This document shows positions 46,169-54,784 of a DNA stretch of 64,000 nucleotides, piece by piece. Within the stretch, counting starts at the first letter, position 1. Each line of letters begins with the position of its first letter. The translations under genes were made by a program, and so were the position numbers. Location: positions 161,784-225,783 of the forward strand of contig CAWDGB010000001.1 of the NCBI GenBank assembly GCA_963801715.1. Direction: 5' to 3'. Source of the stretch: CAVVJA01 sp963801715 (GTDB lineage: Bacteria > Actinomycetota > Actinomycetes > Mycobacteriales > Jatrophihabitantaceae). The notes beneath the pieces are model-generated. The model was not told the origin of the DNA, made no database searches, and saw only the letters and a program-made list of their open reading frames with translations.

Positions 46169-46582
46169 ATGAACGATCTGACCCGCCGATCCGCTCGGGA
46201 AGTACTTGACGATCACCTCAATATTGCCAACGCGTGGGCCGACGAGCCGCTCGAGCAGCTCATAGCGGAGGATCTACGACGCAACATCTCGGAGAACATC
46301 GTGATTCTGATCAACCGCGGCACGTTTCACGGATACGAAGGCGTGCGGGAACTGGCGCGGATGCTCGCCGCGGAACTGCCGGAGCATGCAGCATTTCAGT
46401 ACGTCTACGTTGCGGCCGAGGGACCGGTTGGTCTGCTCGAATGGACATACGCGGACTCCACTGTGCGCGTGCGAGATGGCGTTGACTCCTACGTGATCGA
46501 CAACGGCAAGATCGTCGCGCAAACAATCCATTACACGCTTGAGCGACGGTCGGACCCTCCCAAGCCCATGGAGGTGAGCTGA
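46169..46582 (+). CDS. Nuclear transport factor 2 / SnoaL-like protein
   Basis: A 137-residue cone-shaped NTF2-like protein with GGAGGACAG upstream of ATG 46169. SAREVLDDHLNIANAWADEP, then IVILINRGTFHGYEGVRELA, FQYVYVAAEGPVGLLEWTYA and GVDSYVIDNGKIVAQTIHYT are the expected helix and strand pattern. Known members are polyketide cyclases, ketosteroid isomerases or binding proteins. The catalytic role is unknown. A perfect hairpin follows at 46690. Confidence 0.82.
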   Translation: MNDLTRRSAREVLDDHLNIANAWADEPLEQLIAEDLRRNISENIVILINRGTFHGYEGVRELARMLAAELPEHAAFQYVYVAAEGPVGLLEWTYADSTVRVRDGVDSYVIDNGKIVAQTIHYTLERRSDPPKPMEVS

Positions 46583-46689
46583 ACCATCGATGCGGACTGC
46601 GCGACCTGCACACCCATCTCGAACTACTGCTCGCCGAGGCGCTGGCCGCACTCCCCGGCCCGGTCATCGAAGTGTCCGCCGCCTGACCT

Positions 46690-46737
46690 GCAACTCCTCG
46701 GGCCCGCATCGCCATTGCGCCGGGCCCGAGGAGTTGC
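46690..46737. terminator. Perfect 17-bp hairpin
   Basis: GCAACTCCTCGGGCCCG (46690-46706) and its exact complement (46721-46737) around a 14-base loop, 107 bp after the stop of the SnoaL-like gene. Its stability and position fit a factor-independent terminator without a U-tract. Confidence 0.7.
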
Positions 46738-46859
46738 TCGGTCCATGATCGGACGTGCTTGGCGCAGCGGTGACGTGCGCGGTCTTCGGATCATCCACTT
46801 CAGCTTGTCCGGTAGGTCAACGCCGGGCATATACCGTCTCATCTGCGCGGCTTAATCGA

Positions 46860-47022
46860 GGCTGTGTCCGCCGCGCAGTTCGCACCTGTCGACGGCTACC
46901 GCGTGCCCGAGCGCTGGAACGGGAGATCATTCCTGGCGGTGCTTCCGAGCGCCGACTATGCGCGCCTCCTGCTGGGGAACGGAAAGGCATCTCTTGAGCG
47001 ATATGTGCGGCATTCCATCTAG
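46860..47022 (+). pseudogene. Crp/Fnr-like N-terminal fragment, copy 1
   Basis: The reading DGYRVPERWNGRSFLAVLPS, then ADYARLLLGNGK, resembles the N-terminal lead-in of Crp/Fnr regulators (WxxxSFLAxLPxADxxxLL). It stops at TAG 47020-47022 before any cNMP-binding barrel. A diverged second copy is at about 53397-53562. Confidence 0.4.
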
Positions 47023-47556
47023 CGCGACGTTGTGCCGTTGGTTCCCTCGCCCTATGGTGCAGCGGTCGCGATGTATCGGTGCGCGCTCGGAGGCGGGTCA
47101 CGAGTATCCGGTCGCTCGTGCAGGACGATGGAGGACGATGGTCCAGCTCGGCCCGGGCGTCTACATCGGAGGAATCGACAACTTGGACGCGGTGCGTCGT
47201 ACAAGCGCCTGGTGCCTTCCGGTGAAGAACGGGCCCGGCGCGATCGCCATTACGGCGAGACAGGTAACGGGCCCGAACGGTGCTGCTCAGCCAGACGCAG
47301 CGGCCACCACGTTCGGCTCGCCGGTGGCCGGTCTTCCAGCCGAGCCCGCCCGCCGACAGGCATCGACGGTGGCGACGCCGGCCAGGATCAACTGCCAGCA
47401 CTCGTCTTCGACGTCCAGCCGCCGCTTCCGACCGCGCCGTCCCATTCCACCCCCATCTGCTCGCTGAACCCGCTCGGCTGATCCGGAGGCTCTGGTAAAG
47501 CTGGGTCGGTTCAGGCTCTACAGCTCAGCTCGGCTCGCTCGGCTCTGATCGGTGGG
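47023..47556. other. Gene-free stretch downstream of the TolB-like gene
   Basis: No frame has family similarity or a ribosome site on either strand. Confidence 0.35.
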
Positions 47557-48546
47557 TCATTGGGCCTGCCAGTCCGGATCGAACTCATCCGACGTTGCCG
47601 ATCTGGTCAGGTTGACTTGGTGGCCCCCGTCGGTGCCCATCCGGAAGATGTCCGAGAACCTGAAGTCTGGTGCGTCGGGTACGGGGGCTCCATCACGGTC
47701 GCTGACGAACGCGATCGAGTGCCCATCGGGGGAGTAACAAGGCGTGTAGTCTCCGGCGGTCCCTGGGGTGAGCTGGTTGACGTGTGTCCCGTTGGTGCGC
47801 ATCGTGAACACATCGAAGTTACCGGTGCGATCAGAGTCGAAAGCGATCGACGTGCCGTCCGGTGAGTAGTTCGGGCCCTCGTCCCAGGCCGGCCCATCCG
47901 TCAATCGGCGCAGGTCGTGTCCGTCGGGGCGAATGCTGTAGACGTCGTTGTTGCCGGGTTGGCCGATGTCCCCATCGAACGCGATGTGCTGCCCGTCTGG
48001 GGACCATTGAGCGAAGTTCTCCCATGTCGACGGGCTGTTCGTGAGGTCCCGCTCCTGGCCTGTCGTGAGATCGACGATCCATAGATCCGTCGGCGCGACG
48101 AAGGCTTCTGGCGTGGGCGGGGTGGACGGTCCGCGCGCGAACACCAGCTCTTTCGCGTCTGGGGACCACGCCGGTTGCCAGTCGATCAGGCCGTACGTGT
48201 ACGTGATCCGTCGTACGTGCGATCCGTCTGCGTCCATTACGTAGAGCTCGGAGTAGAGGCGCTCGTTTCCGTCGAAGCCGACCGGCTCGCTTCGACTACT
48301 CGTGAACGCGATGCGACGGCCGTCGGGCGAGTAGACCGGGCTGACGTCGAATCCGTAGTGATTCGTGAGGTTGACGCGATGCGCCCCGTCAGCCGTCATG
48401 GCGAACAGGTCCACACTTCCGTCGGGTGTGCTTCCGACGAAGACGATGTGGCCGTTCCGTCCGGGGAAGGTCGCCTCCGCTCGGGACGTGAACGCGATGA
48501 TCATGATCAGGCAGACGAGAACGACGAGAGTGTGCGACTTGGTCAC
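47557..48546 (-). CDS. Secreted TolB-like beta-propeller protein
   Basis: A 329-residue protein. The signal peptide is MTKSHTLVVLVCLIMIIAFT with cleavage near AEAT. The body has repeated WD40-like (PD40) units: YSPDGRRIAFTSSR, WSPDAKELVFARG, WSPDGQHIAFDGD, YSPDGTSIAFDSDRTG and YSPDGHSIAFVSDRDG, a six-bladed TolB-type propeller. No Pal or other Tol genes exist, and actinobacteria lack an outer membrane of the Tol-Pal type, so it is a free binding domain. It starts at GTG 48546, overlapping the stop of the gene upstream (GTGA). Both are divergent from the SARP receptor. Confidence 0.82.
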   Translation of the reverse strand: MTKSHTLVVLVCLIMIIAFTSRAEATFPGRNGHIVFVGSTPDGSVDLFAMTADGAHRVNLTNHYGFDVSPVYSPDGRRIAFTSSRSEPVGFDGNERLYSELYVMDADGSHVRRITYTYGLIDWQPAWSPDAKELVFARGPSTPPTPEAFVAPTDLWIVDLTTGQERDLTNSPSTWENFAQWSPDGQHIAFDGDIGQPGNNDVYSIRPDGHDLRRLTDGPAWDEGPNYSPDGTSIAFDSDRTGNFDVFTMRTNGTHVNQLTPGTAGDYTPCYSPDGHSIAFVSDRDGAPVPDAPDFRFSDIFRMGTDGGHQVNLTRSATSDEFDPDWQAQ

Positions 48547-49211
48547 GGCCGCACCACGTTGATGATCCAGTCACGCGGGAACGTGTCCGGCGACGCGAAC
48601 GCGATCTCGAGGTGGATGTGGTGTGGGCCAGGGTGCAGATGCTCCACGAGCGCGATCCAGCCAAATGCACTGAGCGTGGCCGGCCCTGGTGGGATGCCCA
48701 CGAAGTTGTCGGGCGGCAGTTGGACGTGTTGCAACGGTGTGTACGCCTCGAATTGGTTGGTGTGGATGTTCACCGGGCGTCCGCCGTCGACGATGACGGT
48801 GATCGCCGTGACCATGTCGATGTCGATGGCTTTGCGGGCACACGCCTGTTGTGCCGCTTCGCCGACGGCGTAGTAAGGGGGTGGCTCGACGTCGGAGCAG
48901 GTCGTCGACCAGCCCAGGATGAACAGCGGAGTGCCCGCGGTAACCGTGCAGGCCGTCCCGAAGTTGGTATTGACGTAGACGACATGCCCGGTCTGGCCGA
49001 GCGCGACGCACGTGCCCGTTTGTCCCGAAGTCGAGTAGATGTCGTTCCACAACTGGCCGAGCAGTTCGCCGCCGGTCATGCCGTCGACCCGGTGTGCGGG
49101 CTTGGCGCGGGAAGGTGGCGCCGTCGCCGTAGCGCTTGGCGCCGAGCAGAGCGCGGTGATCATGGCCAACGCGGCCGTCAGAAGCAGGATCACCTGCCGG
49201 GAATGTCTCAT
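48543..49211 (-). CDS. Secreted protein of unknown function, coupled to TolB-like gene
   Basis: A 222-residue protein from ATG 49211 with GGGGGACC upstream. The signal peptide is MRHSRQVILLLTAALAMITA with cleavage near ATAT. The mature domain has four cysteines (GTCVALG, TACTVTAG, TTCSDVEPP, QQACARKA), suggesting two disulfides, and ends in a His-rich strand (LVEHLHPGPHHIHLEIAF). The HPGPHHIHLE motif could bind a metal. No family is recognised. It is the first gene of the two-gene operon divergent from the membrane SARP receptor and so is a likely target or partner of it. Confidence 0.72.
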   Translation of the reverse strand: MRHSRQVILLLTAALAMITALCSAPSATATAPPSRAKPAHRVDGMTGGELLGQLWNDIYSTSGQTGTCVALGQTGHVVYVNTNFGTACTVTAGTPLFILGWSTTCSDVEPPPYYAVGEAAQQACARKAIDIDMVTAITVIVDGGRPVNIHTNQFEAYTPLQHVQLPPDNFVGIPPGPATLSAFGWIALVEHLHPGPHHIHLEIAFASPDTFPRDWIINVVRP

Positions 49212-49275
49212 CTGGTCCCCCTGGATGCTGCCGATGCCGGTGCGGCACCGCACCGTCGAATGCCACCACGGGATG

Positions 49276-49304
49276 ATCGGAACGGCATCGGAACAGATCG
49301 GAAC
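49276..49304. promoter_or_regulatory. Triple ATCGGAAC direct repeat, candidate SARP operator
   Basis: Three exact copies of ATCGGAAC start at 49276, 49287 and 49297, 11 and 10 bp apart, so they lie on one face of the helix. SARP regulators bind direct repeats of this spacing. The site is 65-93 bp upstream of the secreted-protein start and 66-94 bp upstream of the SARP start, suitable for control of both. Confidence 0.6.
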
Positions 49305-49369
49305 GTGCGCCGAGCAGCGATTCTGGCCAGCTGTCGCCGCGCGTAGCCTCACACCGGGGGGCTTGACCT

Positions 49370-52300
49370 ATGACCCGCGAGACCGATGCCAGCCGTGGGA
49401 CGGATCTCGATTTCGGTCTGCTCGGACCGCTGCAGGTGACCCGTTCCGGAGTGCTGCAAGCATTGGGTGGTCGCCAGCAGAAAGCAGTGCTGGCGATGTT
49501 GCTGGTCAAGGCGAACGATGTCGTCTCGGTCGACCGGCTCGTCGACGCGGTATGGGGCGACCGGGTCCCGAATGGATCGGTCACGACGATCCGGACGTAT
49601 GTCGGGCACCTGCGGGACGTACTCGAGCCCGCTCGCGGGGGCGTTGCCCCGGTTGTGCTCGTGACCGAGTCTGCGGGGTATCGGCTGCGGCTCGATTCGG
49701 CGGCGATCGATGCCGCCCGCTTCGAACAGCAGGTTCGGACGGGCCGTTCGTTGCTCGAGGACGAGCGATTCGCCGAGGCATCAGTGTGTCTGTCGGAGGC
49801 CTTGGCGCAGTGGCGGGGACCTGTCCTGGCAGACCTGGCTGATTACGAGTTCGCCCAGGTTGCCGCATCACGGTTGGACGAGCTGCGGCTGGCCGCGACC
49901 GAAGCCCGTATCGAGGCTGACCTGGCGCTCGGCCGTCATCGCGAGTTGGTCGGCGAGCTCGACCTGCTGGCAACCGAGAACCCGCTTCGGGAGGGGTTGC
50001 ACGGACAGCGGATGCTCGCGTTGTACCGGTGCGGCGAACAGGCCGGAGCGCTCGCGTCCTACCGGCGGTTGCGTGCGTTGTTGGCTGAAGAGTTGGGCAT
50101 CGACCCCAGCGCATCCCTGCAGAAATTACACCGGGCAATCCTCAGGCAGGACAACGCGCTGGACCGGGCATCGCTGAGCCGACCGGAGGTACCGCCGAGC
50201 AAACCACCCGTCGCGGCCACGGACAGCCGGACAGAGCACGGCTCCGCGCGCCCACGACCTGGACGCGGTCGATGGCGGGTGATCGGGTCGGTAGCGGCCG
50301 TCGCCGTCGCCGTCACCGGCGGGTGCATCGCGCTGGTCAACCGGACGCAGTCGACAACGCTGTCGGCGTTTCCGGCGAACAGTGTCGGCCGGATCGGCGC
50401 CGACGGCCGGCTGCAGGCCGAGGTCGCGGTGGGGCAGAGTCCGTCAGGTCTCGCCTACGGTGCCGGGTCATTGTGGTTGACGAACAGCGGTGACGACTCC
50501 GTGTCACGAATAGACCCGCGCGACGGTCGCGTGGTGCAGACAATCGGGGTGGGCAAGGCGCCGAGCGCGGTCACGGTCGCCGGCGAGTTCGCATGGGTCG
50601 CGAACGGCGGCTCCGGAACGGTATCTCGAATCAGCACCCTAAACAGCAGGGTCGTCGCCACCGTCTCGGTGGGGAATCTGCCGACGGCCATAGGCAGCGG
50701 ACCGAGCGGCGTATGGGTGGCCAACGGCGGCGATGACACGGTCCAGCGGATCGACCCGACGTCCGGCCGAGCGGGCCCTCCGATCCCCGTCGGCGGGAAC
50801 CCGGCCGGGGTCGCGGTCGGAGCCGAGACCGTGTGGGTCACGAATCGTTCGGACGGCACTGTGTCGCGGCTGCGCGTTGCCACGGGGCAAGCGGAGAGTC
50901 CGATACCCGTCGGCTCCGGGCCGCAGGGGATAGCTATCGCCGGCGATGCGGTGTGGGTCGGGAACGGTCAGGAACAGACCGTCAGCCGGATCGATCCGCA
51001 CACGGGACGCGTGGTCGCGACGATTCCGGTGGGCGACGGGCCCCAATCCGTCGTTGCCGGGGCCGGCGACGTCTGGGTCAGCGGCGAGTTCGACGGCAGC
51101 GTGACCAGGATCGACCCGGTGAACAACCGTGCCGTCGCACGAGTCGCCACCGGAAGTTCGCCACGCGGGCTCGGTCTGGTCGGGTCCGCGCTGTGGGTGG
51201 CCTCCGGCAGCCTTGCGGGTTCAGGTCATCGCGGCGGGACGCTCACCGTGAGCGGCGACATTCCGCTCAGCGACAGCATCGACGCGGCGGAGTCGTGGGA
51301 CCTCGGGACGTCGCGTCTCGTCTATGACGGACTGGTGGCGCTGCGCCGCGTCGGCGGCACAGCCGGGGAGACCATCGTGCCCGATCTGGCGGAGACCCTT
51401 CCGCGGCCGACCGACGGCGGTCGTACCTACACCTTCACTGTGCGTCGCGGCGTCCGATACTCGAACGGCGTCGAGGTACGGCCGGACGACCTGCGCCGCG
51501 GTCTGCAACGGACGCTGATGCTTCGGGGTGGGATCCCGGACTACTACGCCTCGGTCATCGGCGCCGCGGGTTGCGCCGCCAGCCCGAGGACGTGCGACCT
51601 GTCGCGAGGGGTGCAGATCGACGACGCCACCTCCACCATCGCCTTCCATCTCACCGCGCCGGACCCGGACTTCCTGCACAAGCTGACAGTGTTCGTGTGG
51701 GCCACCGCACCGAGCGTTCCCATGAGGCGCGTCACGACGGCAATTCCCACGACCGGCCCGTACATGATCTCCGAGTACGAGGCCGACGCGCGGCTCACGA
51801 TGGTCCGCAATCCCTACTTTCGCCGCTGGTCGTTCGCCGCCAGACCCGATGGCTACCCCGATGTCATCCGGTGGACCAAACAGCCCGATGCCACCACCCG
51901 GACAACCGACGTGGTCGAAGGGCGCGCCGATGTCGCCCCGCTCATCTGGGGCCTCGAAGACGGCTCCGACCTGGCGGTGCGCTACCCGACCCGACTGCAC
52001 TCCGCATTCGAGCTGGGGAGCTACTCCGAGTGGCTGAACACCCGAGAGCCGCCGTTCAACGACTGGCGGGTCCGCCGAGCCCTGAACTACGCCGTGGACC
52101 GCCGCAAGCTGGTGACACTCTGGGGCGGCGACACGCGGGCAACGGTGACCTGCCAGATGCTCCCGCCCAGCTTTCCCGGTTATAAGCCCTACTGCCCATA
52201 CACGATGCAACCGGACCGGGACGGTGCCTACCACGGACCCGACCTGGACAGGGCTCGCCAGCTGATCCGCACTTCGGGGACAGCGGGCATGACGGTCCGG

Positions 52301-52789
52301 GTCTGGGCGCAGCCCATTCCCGCCCACCGCGTGGTCGGCCGGTACTACGCGGAACTCCTGCACACCCTCGGCTACCGCGTGCCGCCGCTGGTCGTGACCG
52401 ACAGCATGTATTCCGAAGGAGCCGACTCTCGTAACCATGTGCAAATCGGGGATACCTGGTGGGGCGCCGACTTCCCGGCCCCGTCAAACTTCTGGCAACC
52501 GCAGCTCTCCTGCGCCTCGTTGATCCCTTCCAGCACGGACAATCCCAACCTCAGTCAGTACTGCAACCCTCGGGTGGACGGGCTCGGCCAGCGAGCTCTG
52601 CAGACTGAGCTTGTCGACCCGGCGGCGGCCCGCCGGCTGTGGGCACAACTCGACCGGACTATCACCGACGATGCGCCTATGGTCTTCGGGCCGGCGTCCC
52701 TGAACTCCTCGTTCGTGTCGGCGCGGGTGGGAAACTTCATGTCCAACCCGACGATGGGGCCGTTGCTCGATCAGATGTGGGTGCAGTAG
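49370..52789 (+). CDS. Membrane-tethered SARP regulator with beta-propeller and SBP family 5 sensor
   Basis: A 1139-residue one-component receptor. Residues 14-105: OmpR-type winged helix (FGLLGPLQVTRSGVLQALGG, VWGDRVPNGSVTTIRTYVGH). Residues 110-262: BTAD helical repeats (ARFEQQVRTGRSLLEDERFA, ALYRCGEQAGALASYRRLRA). A basic Pro-rich linker leads to one transmembrane helix at about 303-322 (VIGSVAAVAVAVTGGCIALV). Residues 335-615: a YVTN/NHL-like propeller of 40-residue units (xVWVxN...TVSRIDP..GRVVATIPVG); the VSR-type motif recurs at exactly 40-residue steps from 380 to 580. Residues 622-1120: SBP_bac_5 domain (LVYDGLVAL, TYTFTVRRGVRYSNGVEVRP, FNDWRVRRALNYAVDRRKLV). Topology places the DNA-binding part inside and the sensor outside. 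There is no autotransporter or ABC permease nearby, so uptake is not its job. It is intact and divergent from two secreted-protein genes. Confidence 0.9.
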   Translation: MTRETDASRGTDLDFGLLGPLQVTRSGVLQALGGRQQKAVLAMLLVKANDVVSVDRLVDAVWGDRVPNGSVTTIRTYVGHLRDVLEPARGGVAPVVLVTESAGYRLRLDSAAIDAARFEQQVRTGRSLLEDERFAEASVCLSEALAQWRGPVLADLADYEFAQVAASRLDELRLAATEARIEADLALGRHRELVGELDLLATENPLREGLHGQRMLALYRCGEQAGALASYRRLRALLAEELGIDPSASLQKLHRAILRQDNALDRASLSRPEVPPSKPPVAATDSRTEHGSARPRPGRGRWRVIGSVAAVAVAVTGGCIALVNRTQSTTLSAFPANSVGRIGADGRLQAEVAVGQSPSGLAYGAGSLWLTNSGDDSVSRIDPRDGRVVQTIGVGKAPSAVTVAGEFAWVANGGSGTVSRISTLNSRVVATVSVGNLPTAIGSGPSGVWVANGGDDTVQRIDPTSGRAGPPIPVGGNPAGVAVGAETVWVTNRSDGTVSRLRVATGQAESPIPVGSGPQGIAIAGDAVWVGNGQEQTVSRIDPHTGRVVATIPVGDGPQSVVAGAGDVWVSGEFDGSVTRIDPVNNRAVARVATGSSPRGLGLVGSALWVASGSLAGSGHRGGTLTVSGDIPLSDSIDAAESWDLGTSRLVYDGLVALRRVGGTAGETIVPDLAETLPRPTDGGRTYTFTVRRGVRYSNGVEVRPDDLRRGLQRTLMLRGGIPDYYASVIGAAGCAASPRTCDLSRGVQIDDATSTIAFHLTAPDPDFLHKLTVFVWATAPSVPMRRVTTAIPTTGPYMISEYEADARLTMVRNPYFRRWSFAARPDGYPDVIRWTKQPDATTRTTDVVEGRADVAPLIWGLEDGSDLAVRYPTRLHSAFELGSYSEWLNTREPPFNDWRVRRALNYAVDRRKLVTLWGGDTRATVTCQMLPPSFPGYKPYCPYTMQPDRDGAYHGPDLDRARQLIRTSGTAGMTVRVWAQPIPAHRVVGRYYAELLHTLGYRVPPLVVTDSMYSEGADSRNHVQIGDTWWGADFPAPSNFWQPQLSCASLIPSSTDNPNLSQYCNPRVDGLGQRALQTELVDPAAARRLWAQLDRTITDDAPMVFGPASLNSSFVSARVGNFMSNPTMGPLLDQMWVQ

Positions 52790-52921
52790 GACAGCTCGAA
52801 CCAGTTACTGATCGCTGCGCATGCCGACCCAGTCGTAGCCTGACTCGTGGCCGAACGACAGGCACCCGTAGCGCAAGGTGTGCACGGAGTGCCTAGGTGG
52901 CGGTGCAGGAGTGCGCAGATA

Positions 52922-53002
52922 GCCGGGTGAGCACAGGTGTGCCGGTGTCCGGGGCACTCGGTAATGCGCAGGTCGTGGGTTCGATTCCCACATGCGGCTC
53001 CG
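52922..53002 (+). tRNA. Degenerate tRNA-like sequence, probable tRNA-Thr(CGT) remnant
   Basis: The 3' half is a textbook tRNA: variable loop AGGTC, T-stem GTGGG / CCCAC with loop TTCGATT, acceptor ATGCGGC and T-CCG. The 5' acceptor GCCGGGT pairs with 6 of 7 positions (one mismatch, one G-U). D-stem and anticodon stem each have one mismatch. The anticodon loop is CTCGGTAA, one base too long; without the extra G it would read CTCGTAA, anticodon CGT (Thr). It may be a pseudo-tRNA, a tRNA-derived attachment site, or a tRNA damaged by one sequence error plus drift. Confidence 0.5.
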
Positions 53003-53396
53003 TGCTTCAACGGTATGTGTCCCAGTGTTTTTGGGGGTTGGAGCATTCTGAGGGGGACCGCGACCTTGATCGACTTCGGCACGGCGCGTGGCCTGAGATG
53101 TCTCACAACCGGTGTCTCACAACCGGTTCGCGGGCCAGTGAAGACGCAGAGCCACCTTGACCTGAGTCGCGGGCCGTGGCTTTGTGCGCGCCGCCAGCGC
53201 AGCCTGCGTCGGGCGCGGCCACGCTCGCGCCACGCTCGTTAACGCCGTTCGTCCGGGGTACCCGTGCGTTGCCGATTGCGATGAACGCTCCGTCCCGCCG
53301 TATTCCGTCAAGAGCCCGGCCTGCTCGATAGTTGCGGCCGCTGACGTGGTGTCCGACGTGCTCGCCGAGCGGCGTGAGCCCACAAGCGCGCAGACT

Positions 53397-53562
53397 TCCT
53401 CATATGTGCGGCTCGAACGCGAAGATCAACGGCGGGGTGACCGTGCAGTTCAGACGGCTACCGCGTGCCCGAGCGCCGGAATGAGGGTTCATTTCTAGAG
53501 TGCTCCCGATCGCCGATTACTTCGCGGACTTCGGGGTGCGTTGTCCGTCCCTGTGTGGGTGA
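53397..53562 (+). pseudogene. Crp/Fnr-like N-terminal fragment, copy 2
   Basis: GGCTACCGCGTGCCCGAGCG is shared exactly with copy 1 at about 46898, and similarity extends on both sides. The reading GYRVPERRNEGSFLE, a one-base loss, then VLPIADYFADFG parallels copy 1. Part of the region is also open to the left (CTCATATGTGCGGCT against CTCATCTGCGCGGCT). Confidence 0.4.
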
Positions 53563-53661
53563 TTATGTGCGGCCGATGCAAAGCGAGTCGCTCGTAAGTG
53601 CTTCCCAATATGGCCGAAGGTCGCGCATGGCGGCTTCTTGCGAGCCGTTACATTGCCGATC

Positions 53662-54582
53662 ATGAGTTTGGCCGACCGGATTGCCAGCGGGTCGGGAGAG
53701 TTCCTCCTGTTTGCGTTGACACCGCCGCGCGCAGCCAGCGCCGGCGACCGGGCGCAAGAGATCGCCGACGCCACCCTCGCTCGCCTCGGGCCCTTGGACG
53801 TCGATGGGTTAATCCTTTACGACCTCGCCGACGAAGCGGCGCGCAACCCGGCGCAGCGGCCCTTCCCGTTCATGCCGACCCTTGACCCGGCGGCCTTCCT
53901 CGCCGACAACCTCACTAACTGGGCAGCCCCGGTGATCGTCTACCGCGCGGTGGGCAAGTACTCACCTGCGCAGCTGCGGGCCTGGTTCGAGGAGCAAGAT
54001 CCTTCGCGGGTGATGACGGTGCTGGTCGGAGCGGCCAGCCGCGGAAGCCGGTCACAGACGTCATTGACGCAGGCGCAGGCACTGAGCCGCGAAGCGAACC
54101 CGGCGTTGTTGGTGGGCGGTGTCGCGATACCCGAGCGGCACAGTCGGCGCGACGACGAACATCTGCGACTGCTGGCGAAGCAGGACGCGGGCAACCGCTT
54201 CTTCGTGACCCAGGTCGTCTACGACATCAACGCGGCGAAGAACCTGGTCTCCGACTACCACTACGCGTGCGCCGAGCGCGGCACCGGCGTCGCACCCATC
54301 GTCTTCACATTCTCGGTGTGCGGGTCGATGCGCACCCTGGAGTTCCTGCGCTGGCTCGGCGTTGACGTCCCGCGCTGGATCGAGAACGACCTCAGACACG
54401 CGACCGACCCGCTCGACGCGTCCTACCGGCTGGCTCTCGCCACGGCTACCGACCTCATCACCTACTGCCGCGATCTCGGCGTCCCGTTCGGCATCAACGT
54501 CGAAAGCGTGTCTATCCGGCGCGTCGAAATCGAGATGGCGGTGCGTCTGGCGGTGCAACTCAGTGCGGAGCTTCGCGTGTGA
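53662..54582 (+). CDS. Methylenetetrahydrofolate reductase-like (MetF-family) protein
   Basis: A 306-residue FAD-linked TIM-barrel protein: SGEFLLFALTPPRAASAGDR (the usual Glu-Phe-x-P start is altered to FALTPP), DVDGLILYDLADEAARNPAQ, NPALLVGGVAIPERHSRRDD, then DAGNRFFVTQVVYDINAAKN (the AGAxFxxTQ motif, here AGNRFFVTQ) and FGINVESVS at the C-terminus. It is shorter and more diverged than housekeeping MetF, so the substrate may be another one-carbon or amine compound. ATG 53662 is chosen at the start of the conserved region. Confidence 0.78.
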   Translation: MSLADRIASGSGEFLLFALTPPRAASAGDRAQEIADATLARLGPLDVDGLILYDLADEAARNPAQRPFPFMPTLDPAAFLADNLTNWAAPVIVYRAVGKYSPAQLRAWFEEQDPSRVMTVLVGAASRGSRSQTSLTQAQALSREANPALLVGGVAIPERHSRRDDEHLRLLAKQDAGNRFFVTQVVYDINAAKNLVSDYHYACAERGTGVAPIVFTFSVCGSMRTLEFLRWLGVDVPRWIENDLRHATDPLDASYRLALATATDLITYCRDLGVPFGINVESVSIRRVEIEMAVRLAVQLSAELRV

Positions 54583-54784
54583 CTTGGTCAGCCGTGCCGC
54601 GGTCGCGCGATTGAGCGGCAAGTGGATCCAGCGTGAGACGGCCGCTCGCGATCCGCACGCAACGTCACAACCTCGACGGGGGTATCGCCGACTATTCCGC
54701 GTTCTCCGGCTGGTGCAGCGGCGATCAGACGTTGGCGTTATGTGCGTCCAGCTAACGGCTGCAGGCGGCAGGCGATTCCGGTCG

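Noticed and set aside
47557..48546. Treating the propeller as TolB of a Tol-Pal system
   Set aside because: No tolA/Q/R or pal, and an actinobacterial envelope; only the fold is shared.
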